DNA of 32,069 nucleotides, from NCBI GenBank assembly GCA_021464525.1, contig JADRCO010000514.1:1-32069 (forward strand), in the 5' to 3' direction. Origin of the DNA: Rhizophagus sp. LPA8_4_AMF (taxonomy: Eukaryota > Glomeromycota > Glomeromycetes > Glomerales > Glomeraceae). Of this stretch, positions 1 to 10,494 are shown in pieces. The translations under genes were made by a program, and so were the position numbers. The number at the start of each line of letters is the position of its first letter. The first letter of the stretch is position 1. The notes beneath the pieces are model-generated. The model did no database searches. It had not been told where the DNA came from and saw only the letters and a program-made list of their open reading frames with translations.

Positions 1-608
1 GAAGGAAAATTTCATGGGTTAATCCAAAATCATTAATTCGTTATAAGTGCTCTACAATATAAAGTCCTCGCTACGCTCGGACAATTAATGACATTTTATT
101 TCTTTTTTTTTATAATTTCATGTACTTGTACATTCAAAACATGTCAACACATGAAATACAAAAATTTCTATATATATTAAGAAATGTACATTATTTATGA
201 GCTGTAAATTTTTTTTTTTAGCATTAAACACTATGATACAACATCACAAAAAGATAAATTTTTATTTTTATATTATTAGTAAACGTTTATATAAACTAGG
301 AAAACGGAAACCCGTCGCAACCGAAGGTCGTAGTATACATGTGACCCGTAATTTATAAAGTCACAAGAATATTTCAGAGGTTCAAAAAGGAATGTGGAAA
401 ATGGAAATAGTGATGATTTTTGGAAGGACGTTTTGTGAAATTTTACATTTTCGTCTCCATCCGCTTTGCTCCGGACATTATACAAAATAAGTCACATTGT
501 TCGAGTCACGATGTTATAATCAGCTGATCTGTTGTGTCCAAATAGCCTTTTATAAATTTACTTATTTTTGAAAATTTTAATACGTAAATACCTTCCCCCT
601 TTAACAAC
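1..608. other. Gene-free AT-rich stretch with two GC-richer hairpin motifs
   Basis: I see no supportable gene here. The minus-strand reading frames at 276-485 and 506-703 are short, without recognisable domains, and the second is antisense to the F-box pseudogene that follows. Two short GC-rich islands stand out in the AT-rich background: GTCCTCGCTACGCTCGGAC at about 61-79 and TCCGCTTTGCTCCGGA at about 459-474. Each can fold into a small hairpin and both read in the same direction, so they may be ends or relics of one repeat. Confidence 0.5.
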
Positions 609-1702
609 ATGGCATGTTCAAAAATAATTTCGGGAACTTTTCCTTGAATTGACAAGTGAAATTCTACAGTATTTAAGTAATGATTATAAATCATTGCATT
701 CATGTAATTAAGTTAATAGATTATGGTGTCTTTTGGCAAATCCATTATTGTGGGAGGATCCATTTTCAAAGAATTCTCCTAAAAATTACTACTTCATTGA
801 CATTTATTTACATAAATTAAATAAAGATGACAAAATGAAATTAAATGTTTATGGAATTATTACTAATTTATTTCCTACAAATACATTATTTAATTATCCT
901 AGTTTTATTAAATATTTAAAAACACATGAAATTTATAATTCTATTGAATTGTGGGATGAAAATAACTTTTTTGTAGTCTGTTCATATTCTTTATTGTTAT
1001 CCTTTAAATTCTACCATTATTCAACGAATTTTAAACCTAACTAAACCATTTAAATTAAAATTTTTACTTATGGATAAAGATCTATATTACAAATTGAACC
1101 TATTACAAAAATCTGACGATTACTAAGAAAATATTGGATTTGAAACGTCAATAACTAACGAATTTAAACTACTATTATTAAATTTGATTAAAAAATTTAT
1201 AGATTTACATGGATTTGATAATCAAAATATTCTTTCAGCATTTGATTTTATTGAAAATATTCAACGAAGTCTTAATTATATTTCCATTAATTTCGATAAT
1301 TTTATTATCAAAATTTAGATCGTAACGTTGAACTTAATTCAATTATACTACAAAATTCGGGACAAATTCTTCCTAATAGATTAGAATATTTAAGTTTGGC
1401 TCTTAAATTTAATATAAATGATTTGGGAGTATTTTTTTTTTTTTTAATTCTTAAAATATTTTCATTAGAAAATTATTAATCTTTATTACGCATGCAAAAA
1501 TATTTTACCTTGTATTAAAAGATATGTTATGATAGAAAAAAGTGTCAAATATTTAGCTATAGGAAATATTCATGTTTTCCCTAATAGTGAAAGAAATGGT
1601 CAGTTTGATTTAAAAAACGAAGAGTTTAAATTTTATGGTATTCAAGTCACAGATTATATATTAACCTTTGTGATTTCAAAATCGATTTTATTAGTTATGT
1701 AA
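609..1702 (+). pseudogene. F-box/LRR protein pseudogene (family A), internally deleted
   Basis: This is a decayed relative of the three intact family A F-box genes in this window. It begins with ATG GCA TGT TCA AAA, the same first codons (MACSK) as the gene at 25111-26763, then shows an F-box-like stretch interrupted by stops and frameshifts. A clean block follows (733-955: NPLLWEDPFSKNSPKNYYFI, then NTLFNYPSFIKYL). At about 960 the sequence jumps from the counterpart of residue ~120 straight to the counterpart of residue ~310 (QRILNLTKPFKLKFLLMDKD at about 1027-1080), so roughly 550-600 bases are missing. Later parts match in shifting frames, down to the family signature SVKYLAI near 1543 and a C-terminal FYGIQV before TAA at 1702. 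A poly-T run at 1433-1446 marks another disruption. Not translatable as one protein; confident as a pseudogene. Confidence 0.85.
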
Positions 1703-3299
1703 TAATTCTTATGATTTGTAAATAAATTTATGTTACATTGTAATAAATTGAATAAAAGGAAATGTTTGAAAATATACGCACATAAAATATTTTGTATAAT
1801 ATTTATCACGTGGCATTTTATTAAAAGTGATAAACTTTAATGTAACTTGGAATAAGTAAATATGAATAGTCTTTTATAAAGTTTCCATGTAATTACTACT
1901 GTAACTTGGTTCACATTGAGAAATAAAAAAAAAAAATAAGTAAATATAAATAGCTTATATTTATGACCGTAATACCAACTTAGATTCTTTTGATTTTATT
2001 TTTAATACTGAATTGACCGTAAGTTGGGATCTTTAATTTCAAAATTTGGTGAGGTGAGAGTGACTGCATGATCAAATATGTTGGGAGGCTACATTTTTGA
2101 TATTTTCTTTAATTATACAACTGTATTTTCAAAATTTGGCGTGATTATAATATAGCGAACATAAATAAAGAGATTCTAATGATTTTTTAAACATGCCTTT
2201 TATGATGTGCCTCAGGCGTCGATTTGCGTCAGTTGATAACTTACGCGCGTCAGACGTTGATTGACATCTGACTCCATAGTTAGCACTTTTATTAATGAAA
2301 GTATTTTTTATTCTATTAACTTATACACAATAAATTATATGTATTATGAAAATTATATCTGCAATTATTTGGTTTGTGTGAAATTATATATTGTAAAACA
2401 GCATACATTTTTTGATGTAAAAAATATAATTATGGAAAATTAATTAGGCCTCGAAAATTCGATGTTTAATTTTACCATATGTTACAAGTGATGGCGCGTC
2501 AGATATCAAAATGAAAACGTATTTTATAAATAATTATAAAAGGTTAAATCGTGCTTATAATAAAATCGGTTAGTAAAAAATAATTTTAAATCACTTTTCT
2601 TTTTATGAATAACTAATAAGAACCCCTTTTTATAAAGAACATAAAAGAAATTATAATTGTGGTACGTTAATGATAAAAATCATTTTATAAATTAAAATGA
2701 CCAGTTGAAATAGTCAGTTAGGATGGTCGGTAAAATAGGATTAGAATTTAGAATCAGTGTTTTAATCAAATGTAAATTTTTTCCATAGACAACCAACCCG
2801 ATACTGAATCAGCTCCTAAACAGACATTGCAAAATGACCAATTTCGATTTTTGTTAAATCAATTTCAATCTCATGAAAATTAAAGAGAAAATTACAAAAT
2901 TATAAATAAATAAAATATATAACCAACCAACATCGAACCTATGGTCGCAGTAAGCACGGATGGACATTTTTTTCATCAATCATTCTATATTTACAAGCAT
3001 GCCATAGTTTTTTTGTCAACCTTTTTGCGTCTATGGTAGTGAGCCATACAAGTCATCATCTAATTCTCTTTTATACAAGTTAATTTGAGATTTTATTAAT
3101 TATTTAAAGTAAAAAATGCATAATGAGTAATCAATTAAAACAAACCTGTTTTACTTGATCATTTAATATCTCATTATATCGTCATCATTATTTTTTTGTT
3201 ATTTCTCTTAAATAGTACGATTTCGTAAAGAAATAATTTTTATTAATTATTTGTGGCGAGAAAACATAAAAATATCATGCTTCAACACTTTGAAATCGT
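1703..3299. other. Intergenic, no gene seen
   Basis: About 1.6 kb of AT-rich sequence with stops in every frame. A 25-30 base imperfect direct repeat (AATAAGTAAATAT followed by RAATAG) occurs at about 1851 and 1937, each near a GTAACTTGG word. The plus-strand 60-codon frame at 2261-2443 has no domain or conserved feature and is probably chance. A cluster of GCGTCAG-like words at about 2215-2265 and 2493 could be remains of a repeat. Confidence 0.45.
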
Positions 3300-3741
3300 C
3301 TAGTTGCTGAAAATGGATAAGGAGCTCAAGGGGAAGGAACAAATCATTTTTCAGAAAAATGAAGAGATAATATATTCGAAAAAAAAGAAAAATCGGTGGG
3401 AAATATATTGTTCAGAGTTACATGAAATATTGATATATGACGTACTAGCAAGTTGAAAGTCTTTAAAATTTCTATAGGAAGTATTAAACGTTTAGTACGA
3501 AGAAGCAATACAAGTATCGGTGAAAGCTGAAATCCGGTTCAAGCTAGAAAAAGAGTTTGACGGCGGTTTAGTTTCTCAAGTCAATGAGAACTCTATACTT
3601 CGTTGGTTGCGGCAACAAAAAATTATCATAGGCGTGATTTTCTGCGTACCAAAAAATAACATCATCTTTTGTTCGCAAATTATATACGAAGATGAAGTTA
3701 AAATATATTTTATATTCGCTAAGACAATTCTGATTAAATGA
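3300..3741 (+). other. Unrecognised coding-like relic
   Basis: Two neighbouring plus-strand stretches look protein-like rather than random. One starts at an ATG at about 3313 (MDKELKGKEQII, charged and helix-forming). The second, at 3520-3741, is rich in Lys, Glu and Arg at its start (KAEIRFKLEKEFDGG, then NSILRWLRQQ) before becoming hydrophobic. Stops and a frame change separate them. I do not recognise a family. It may be a fragment of an old transposon ORF or host gene; a chance reading frame is also possible. Confidence 0.2.
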
Positions 3742-3899
3742 ATACGGTACTTGTATGCATATTTTAAAACAGAAGACGATCTTAGACGGCGATTACAAAG
3801 TGTTTAGAGTAAACCGATCTCTGGATAATTTCTATGAAAAAGAGAGATTTTAATTTCTTCATACAAACAAAAATTTTACAAAGAACGGGTCAACAACAA

Positions 3900-4405
3900 G
3901 CGAAAAGGCGAAGGAGAGCTAACTACAATGGTTGCGCCACTAATTGGCACTTTAACGGACAATTTATATGTGTATCTTTAAGTCTATCTATCGTCTGTAT
4001 ACATAACCCTTGTACTCCTTGCTGTTCGTTTTTTCCTTTCGTTCGTATTTTCTCAATTTAACGGTTTCGTTGAAAGTCTTGATCCACATTCTTGATTTAA
4101 CAGATTAAATTCCAATACTTCATTGGGAATCCTATCATTTCTAATATCGTTATTCCATTGTTGTTGAATCACGTGAATCCAAAGATGTCTTTTCCAAAAC
4201 GGTATGACCCTTTTCTTCTGCCCGATATGATATTAAAGTTTCAGCGCGGGTAGAATCCTCTTGTTTCTTCTTTACTTCTTTATCCTCTCGAAGTTCCATA
4301 ATAATTTCTTGAACTTCATCTGTTGTAACTTGACTCTGCGACGTAGTATTGACTTTTAGTATTCTTCGAACAAAATATTTGGTCCATTTTTATTTACCAT
4401 ATGGA
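3900..4405 (-). repeat. Relic of a dispersed ORF-bearing repeat, copy 1 (related to 20135-20620)
   Basis: The stretch around 3928-4010 closely matches 20148-20230: both carry ACAATGGNTGCGYCACTAATTGGCACTT and then an AAGTCTATCTA-YGT word. Read on the minus strand, both encode a related acidic segment. Here it is VQEIIMELREDKE followed by KKKQEDSTRAETL; in the other copy it is AIEIIQELHEDKD followed by an EDSSTSVLS stretch. Both also share an upstream VNK-x-x-x-x-x-LF segment, separated here by a frameshift. The reading frame is broken several times, so no protein is made. I do not recognise the protein. The second copy shows retroposition hallmarks, so this is probably an older member of the same family. 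No clear tail or target duplication is visible for this copy. Confidence 0.5.
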
Positions 4406-4410
4406 TCGAA

Positions 4411-4998
4411 ACTTTACTACTATAAATCTTTTTTTTCTCTTACAATATACCTTTTCATTATGATTTATATACTAATATACAAATGTAATAGATTTTGATG
4501 TCATTTAAGCGATTCCATTATAAATAGAAAGATCCATTTTCAATTTTAAAAATTTCCTAAAAATTTTCAAATCAGTTGTTTTATCGAAAAATAGCTTTAC
4601 TTCAACAATTAAAATGTCAACTCTTCACAAACAGAAATGATTTTTTCTCTTTACTTACAGTAAATTTATATTATTCTTTGAGTTGTAACTGACAAAGTTT
4701 ATGCCTATTTGAGTAAAAAGAACAATTGAAATCATTGTCACGCATCATTTCCGGTGAACATATACTTGGTAAGACTCAGTCTCACATATTGAAAACATAC
4801 ATAAAAATAAATAGAAGAGGTTTTTTGTGATTGTTGTACAGAAGCCAAAAGCAACTAACTTGAACGTCTATTGCGATAATAGAGGAAGAAAATGATTAGG
4901 CTATAAATATAAATCTCGGCGTCAGATTTTCATATATCCGAAAAACTTCTATAGCTAACTATTTTGTTTCTATCACTATCGCTAATTACAAGATTCCC
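4411..4998. other. Intergenic, no gene seen
   Basis: AT-rich, closed in all frames. No repeat with defined ends was recognised. It may include the diverged 5' part of the relic at 3900-4405, but I could not align it convincingly to the better copy. Confidence 0.4.
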
Positions 4999-5214
4999 AT
5001 ACCGTACCGTACTGCTTAAGGCTTAAGCTACCCCGGGTATAATACAAAATACTTGATTTAAAAATTATATAATACCCATGGGTATTTTGTGAGATACATG
5101 GCCAAAATTAGCCTAATCCTACCAGAATTAAAATTTTTAAGCCGTATATTGTACCCGGGTCTTTTGACGTGCGGTATTCTCAAGGGGGATATCTTAATCA
5201 GTGCGGTACGGTAT
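4999..5214. mobile_element. MITE-like element with ATACCGTACCG terminal inverted repeats
   Basis: The left end reads ATACCGTACCGTACTGCTTAAG and the reverse complement of the right end reads ATACCGTACCGCACTGATTAAG, differing at two positions. Weaker inverted similarity continues inward, with CCCGGGTAYAATA present in both arms. The element is 216 bp and cannot encode a transposase. A TA duplication is possible (TA then CCGTACC, ending GGTACGG then TA) but is too short to be decisive. Related TACCGTACC-type fragments occur near 9330-9420, 9640-9720, 24295-24345 and 24600-24720. Confidence 0.6.
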
Positions 5215-7464
5215 ATCAACTCACCGACTCGTGAAAAAGATCCCTAGTAATGTTGTGAAACATCTAACAGGTCTGTGCGACGTACTAACTTATAAATTCT
5301 CGATCTTCGAGAAAAAAATTATTCTTTTAAACTTCAAAAGTAAATTACTGTTACAAAAAAAACCACTTTTTCTTGTTATTATAGTTGAGTGCATATATTT
5401 CTTATATTTTCAAAAACGAAATTATTAGTTCTACGACGATGATGATTTAAATTATATGTAAACAAAAAAAAATACCGAACTTGTTCAATAAAGACGACTA
5501 AAAACTACTTATATTTATTTTTTGGATACTAAACCTCTCGTATATTATAAATTTTTTGTGATCGATGATTAATTAATTATTGACAGAAGCAATAATTAAC
5601 AATCACATCAATAAACGTCAATTAAAGCTGTATTACCTGTATACTACTGATCTCTGTGTACGTGAGTGTTTTTTTTTACAAAATCTAATAATTTCAAGAT
5701 TGTATATGCTGACATTTTTTTTTTTATATTATAAGAGTAAGCAAGATCTATGAAAACAACATTTCAACACCAATATCAAAATCAGAAAAAAAAAAAATCA
5801 GGTATGAGAATTTTTTACAAATGAAATTATCAATTGGAAAAATAAAATAATCCTACTCATATATTAAACCAACGGAAATAATAGGTGGTTTTGATGGCTA
5901 TACTGTTACAATATGGAAAATTTTTCCTATAATAAGAAGAGTAGATAACACGAAAATATTGATATCAAAGTGAAATCGAAAAAGAATAATTAAGATATAG
6001 TAATCCACGTACAATAGTAAGATATGTGAAGAACGGCGAAGATAGTTAAACTTGTTAGTAAACTGAGCGCATATGTTTCTAATTACGGTAATTGTAATTG
6101 AGATAATGATGACGGTGATGGCGGAGAAAGCTATGGAAGTGAAAGTAAAATGACATTGACAATGTTTAAATAGTACAGTCAGAACCACGTCCCTGCATTA
6201 TATTACAATAAATTTAAATCGAAAGAACAGTTGGTTATCAAGGAATTATACGGTTTTCTAAATTTATTGAATCATCAACTCGGAATAATCTTTCCCGTCG
6301 GATACAAAATAACTTATCAAATTCACTAAAGATGATTTACATTCATTTATTATTTTTAATTAGCAAGTGATTTTCGTTATTATTAACGTAAATAAGAACT
6401 TCGAAGCTTTGATACGGTAAAGAATAAAAGATAGAGAGCGTTTGATAGCATCTAGCAATTTCCATTGGACAAGATTTTTTAAATATATTTATCAAAATCT
6501 TGTTCATCAGAAACTATTAATTTCATTTAATCAACCTCGTGACCCATAGGATAACTCGGTTATTACTGAGATAAGGCATCGCTGCTGAATGTAGTGAAGA
6601 AAAGAGTTAAAGGGTATGAACAATACATTTCACATCTCTCTGGATCATGACAACCAAAAACGAACTTATCATAGTTCTTAGCTTGAAAAAGAAAGTTCTA
6701 GTCATACTGATTACGCAATCAAGCGCTAGGAAAACTCATTTGCATCACAGGAGTATCAAAAACCTTATCCTACTATCCAGTATAAATTTGGTATTAATTT
6801 TTAATATTCATTCTTCTTATATGTATCGACTTGCATAAAATCAATTAAACCAACATTTGGTAACTTAGGTTCATTTTTCATTCTTTTTTTTGCAGAAAAA
6901 CTTCAGAGAACTAGGTTCCAAAAGTAGTTTAGTATTTTTTTGGAGTGTTATGCTAACGCGGGTAACTTTGTAATTAGTTTTTAGCGTTCTCTTAATAAAT
7001 ATAAGTTTAATTTGGCAAATACAATCGTTTTTTGTGATTCAACTAATCAAATGCATGTTGAAGCTAAACGGAAAGGTTGATGCGGTAATGATCAATTTCT
7101 AAAGAATGATGTTATGTGTTTTTAAATGGTTTATTAATAATTTATTTGTATTCACAGACAAGTAATTTGATTTGAATTATGTGCTTACGAAAGGAATAAT
7201 CTATACTTACCATCTATACCGAATACTTCACATTCCAATGCAAACAATCCAAAATCCCAAACCTCAAATGTGATTATTCCAGTATGGACGACAAGAATAT
7301 GAACAATCAGATGCTTACTGCAACATAGTATATATATACAACATGTTTTTATTTGTAAGACAGTAAAAAATAAGGTTTGTTAATTTACTAATTAATGTGC
7401 TTAAATTATTTTTTAAAAAATATACCTATATATATATATATATTACTGATTATACAATATCATC
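5215..7464. other. Intergenic, no gene supported
   Basis: No recognisable gene. The minus-strand frame at 5898-6188 is a run of Ile, Val, Phe and Tyr typical of AT-rich noncoding DNA read in one direction, with no conserved motif. The plus-strand frames at 5201-5428 and 6647-6838 are equally featureless. A (TA)n microsatellite lies at about 7423-7443. Confidence 0.4.
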
Positions 7465-7770
7465 TTAATACATTTTGTTGTTAGCTATGTATTGAATTTC
7501 GCCAGAAAATATTCTATATGAATGAATGGAGGCACAAAACCCAATATCCAAGTTCAATCTTTCAATGTACTTATTGCCACTTTTGAATTTTACCATAATC
7601 AAACGAATTGTATAGAATATATACCAAAGTCCCTCTACTAGTAGTTCATACGGTAAGTAAGATAAGGCTGAGTTAGGTCGATTATTATCGATGAATTTGA
7701 CTAAAATATTTTTATTCATTAAACTTTCATCAAGCTTCTTGAGTAAAGTTTTATTAGGTTAAGTGCAGTC
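7465..7770 (-). other. Short unrecognised reading frame, weakly integrase-like
   Basis: The minus-strand frame has a Met at 7719 and remains open for about 15 further codons upstream. It contains NRPNSALSYLPYELLVEG, which faintly recalls the end of the retroviral-type integrase core found in LTR retrotransposons (a pattern like H-S-A-L-G-x-x-P-Y-E-L-x-x-G). No catalytic Asp-Asp-Glu arrangement, reverse transcriptase or long terminal repeat is visible nearby. The remaining residues (KFKSGNKYIERLNLDIG) look plausible as protein but match nothing I know. It could be a relic or chance. Confidence 0.15.
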
Positions 7771-7939
7771 ATTCACTGGCATGAAAAATTACTCAACTCC
7801 ATTTCACTGAATTGCCATTTTAGACGTCCCACTGTTTGAACTCGGCTATTTTCTCGTTACAAATGTCTGACTCACACACTTCAATTATAGTTTTCACACA
7901 AAATCGATAAGAAAGATTCAGCGTTTAAGTGATAAAAAT

Positions 7940-8500
7940 ATGGACCTTGACATAAATAGTAATGAGACATATCGAGTACAATCAATCTTGTATACGGCAG
8001 TCGAAGGTTTAGTGTTACTTTACCCCAAATGGGAAATTCCGGTGATGAGAGTTTTGCCGTGTCGACACTGCCGTTAAAGAATCATAGACAATTTGTTGGA
8101 GAAATACTATATATCATGGAAGATAAAATAGAATCTGCCTGGGATAGTGTTGCGCAGAATTTCGCACAATGTAAAAAGTTCATGCGATGTGAGTAGCGTT
8201 AGATTTTGCCCTTTTTACTTCATGAGGCAAAAAAGCGGAAGGCGGATGAAACATTTGATTCAGGGTATGTTATTGGTATCATTGGGAATTGCTACTTTTT
8301 TTTAGTTTGTTCATTATTAATTCGTATCGTCCTCAATTTTTTATCTGTTATGTAAACAGCAAGCCGATTGATATTTCATCCTACACAGTATCGCATCTAC
8401 TGGATGAGTAAGATAGAACACTGAATCTCACTGAAGATGCTATTCCAACCCGAATTACGCGAGAATATAAGTAATATTGGGCTTGCCAATGGATAGAGTA
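7940..8500 (+). pseudogene. Decayed, formerly spliced gene of unknown family
   Basis: A protein-like plus-strand path begins at ATG 7940 (MDLDINSNETYRVQSILYTA), changes frame near 8035, and continues as STLPLKNHRQFVGEIL, then MEDKIESAWDSVAQNFAQCK. In-frame stops follow soon after, then HEAKKRKADETFDSG. At 8265 a GTATGT donor opens a 95-base segment ending in AACAG at 8359. Removing it joins the reading frame cleanly as FDSG then KPIDISSYTVSHLLDE, continuing after a stop to LNLTEDAIPTRITREYK. At least four stops and one frameshift make this nonfunctional. The splice signals and length fit fungal introns. I do not recognise the family, and the model is inferred from reading-frame character alone. 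Confidence 0.4.
8265..8359 (+). other. Candidate spliceosomal intron in the decayed gene
   Basis: The segment starts GTATGT, ends AACAG, contains TTATTAATTCG as a possible branch region about 45-50 bases before the acceptor, and is 95 bases long. Its removal restores a continuous frame between flanking protein-like segments. Confidence 0.35.
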
Positions 8501-8559
8501 TCAGTCGCAAAATTCAGAGTTCGTTATATGATGGCGATAAATATCAATATTTTATGAAA

Positions 8560-10494
8560 AAATTTGATTCAGAATAAGCGGTAATCGGTAAAAATTGGAG
8601 TATAAAAAGGATGTGACGCATTGTGATATCTAATATACCTCCTAAAAATTCCTATTTATTTTTATAGTTAAAGAATAGTTATATTTCATATTTACTGAAT
8701 AATTTTAAGTTTATTAAAAGAATATTTTTATGATTATTTAACAATTACGAATAAAATATAAAATTTAATAAATAAATAAATATATATTTTCGTGAATAAA
8801 TTTTTATAGAATAAAAAAAACTGAAAAAAATATTCAAGTGTGGTAAATTTCGGCCTCTGTTTTAATGCGGTATTATTTAGTATGGTATGCTTGCAGTTAT
8901 AATATTTTTTTTTTTTAAAAAAAAAATATTATTAACGTATTTTATTACAAAAATACCTGATCTATTCTATCTATGTATTCCTAAACTAATCTATTCTAAT
9001 CTAAATAATTTTCGTTGTAGCGTGCCAAATGTTGTCAATGGAACGATTAGCCATCAATTGACCCATCATTTTCTGTTCTGTTACTAATTTTATGTCTTTT
9101 TTATTTTCTTATATAAATTTTTTTTTTTTATATATCTTTATATTATCTTGTTTTTTGTTTTTTATTATTATTTACTGATTCGATTTCACAATCTCCACGT
9201 TTGATCCTTTTATCCCTTCTATCTATTCCGTTTCTCTTCTCTATATCACATCTTTTTAACCAAATTTCCTGTTTTGTCTATAACAGAATGTCCATAACGT
9301 AAAAGCTTACAGTTATAATAACAAATTTACCGGTATGATAATCCATTTACTAATCATACCGTACCTGTTTTGAACCATATGTATATATTACTCCTACAAA
9401 GTTACGGGTATGATACGAAACTAAAAACTTAAATATATATTAGATTATTATAAATTACTAAAAAGTGGGGATCAAATTGTGATCAAATTGTGATCCAAGA
9501 CAACAAACAAGTTTTTAATTTGACTGAAGATTTACGAAAAAAAAAAATTCCGAGAATCTTTTTAGCACATTTTTGCATTTTACGATTTCATTACAAATCG
9601 TACCATCAATATTACCCCAATAACGACATTAATTAGATTATTAGTATAATATAAATCAACATACCAATTCGTACCTGTATATTAGTACAGTACCTTTATA
9701 CACTTTATACCGTACCCATTTACTATATACTCGGTTTAATCACAACACGCTTTAAACACAAATCAATACTGCAATACTAAACCAATCAGAATACTGATCT
9801 CCTTAGAGGGAACTAATTTGATCAGTTTAATTATAAGAAATTTTCTTATTCTGATAAAAAAACAAACCTTTATTTTTCCTCATTTAAAATTTTCTTTATC
9901 TTATTAAATAAACTTGTTTTAAATATCTTACAACTAATATGATTTATAATAACATTAGTCGTGTCAGCCGTAAATTTGTCTCAAAATGCCTGAAATTCGT
10001 TGTAAAACATTGAATTATGTTACACTCTAATAAATCAGAACAGAATTTATACCTATATATTGTTTCTGTGGCTTGGTTTGTTATGCTTCTTTCAAGAGAT
10101 GAATATACCAAGAGATGATGCTTCGAAATTATGTTAATGATGTGAGAGAAATCGGAGATTCATATCGTCCATCATCTTCTGGATATTTTCATCACGAATA
10201 GTGAGACTAGATATAAAGAAAATTTTATATCTTATGACATAATATTTAAAATTAAAGTAAAATAGTTATTGTAAATTTATAGCAGTAAATACAATACTTT
10301 TACATTTGCTGTTTTTATCAACTTAAGAATAAATAATTTTAAATGAATTAGGTGGATATATAATAAGCTTATTTATTTCATGGCCCTATAGGACAAGTTC
10401 TTTAAATCAGGATTATTGTACATACTGGTAAAAGTATAATAAAGTACAGGCAAAATTAAATATATCATGAAAAAAGTAAACTTTATTCCTTAAT
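8560..10494. other. Intergenic, with TACCGTACC-type repeat fragments
   Basis: No gene was recognised over about 1.9 kb. Words of the CRTACCTGTTT and ATACCGTACC type recur at about 9330-9420 and 9640-9720. The second cluster (ATTCGTACCTGTA, then TACCGTACC) matches in reverse orientation a cluster at 24295-24345, and the first resembles 24619-24720. They are probably remains of one small repeat family related to the element at 4999-5214. The plus-strand frame at 8887-9087 starts in a poly-T/poly-A tract and is not convincing. Confidence 0.4.

Noticed and set aside
488..520. GTTCGAGTC as a tRNA-type B box
   Set aside because: No A box at the right distance and no cloverleaf could be formed.
5898..6188. 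Minus-strand 96-codon frame with membrane-like composition
   Set aside because: A run of Ile, Val, Phe and Tyr is expected from AT-rich noncoding DNA; no start context, motif or homologue recognised.
7465..7719. Integrase-like NRPNSALSYLPYELL segment as a real retrotransposon gene
   Set aside because: A single short motif without catalytic residues, reverse transcriptase, terminal repeats or continuation of the frame; kept only as a low-confidence entry.
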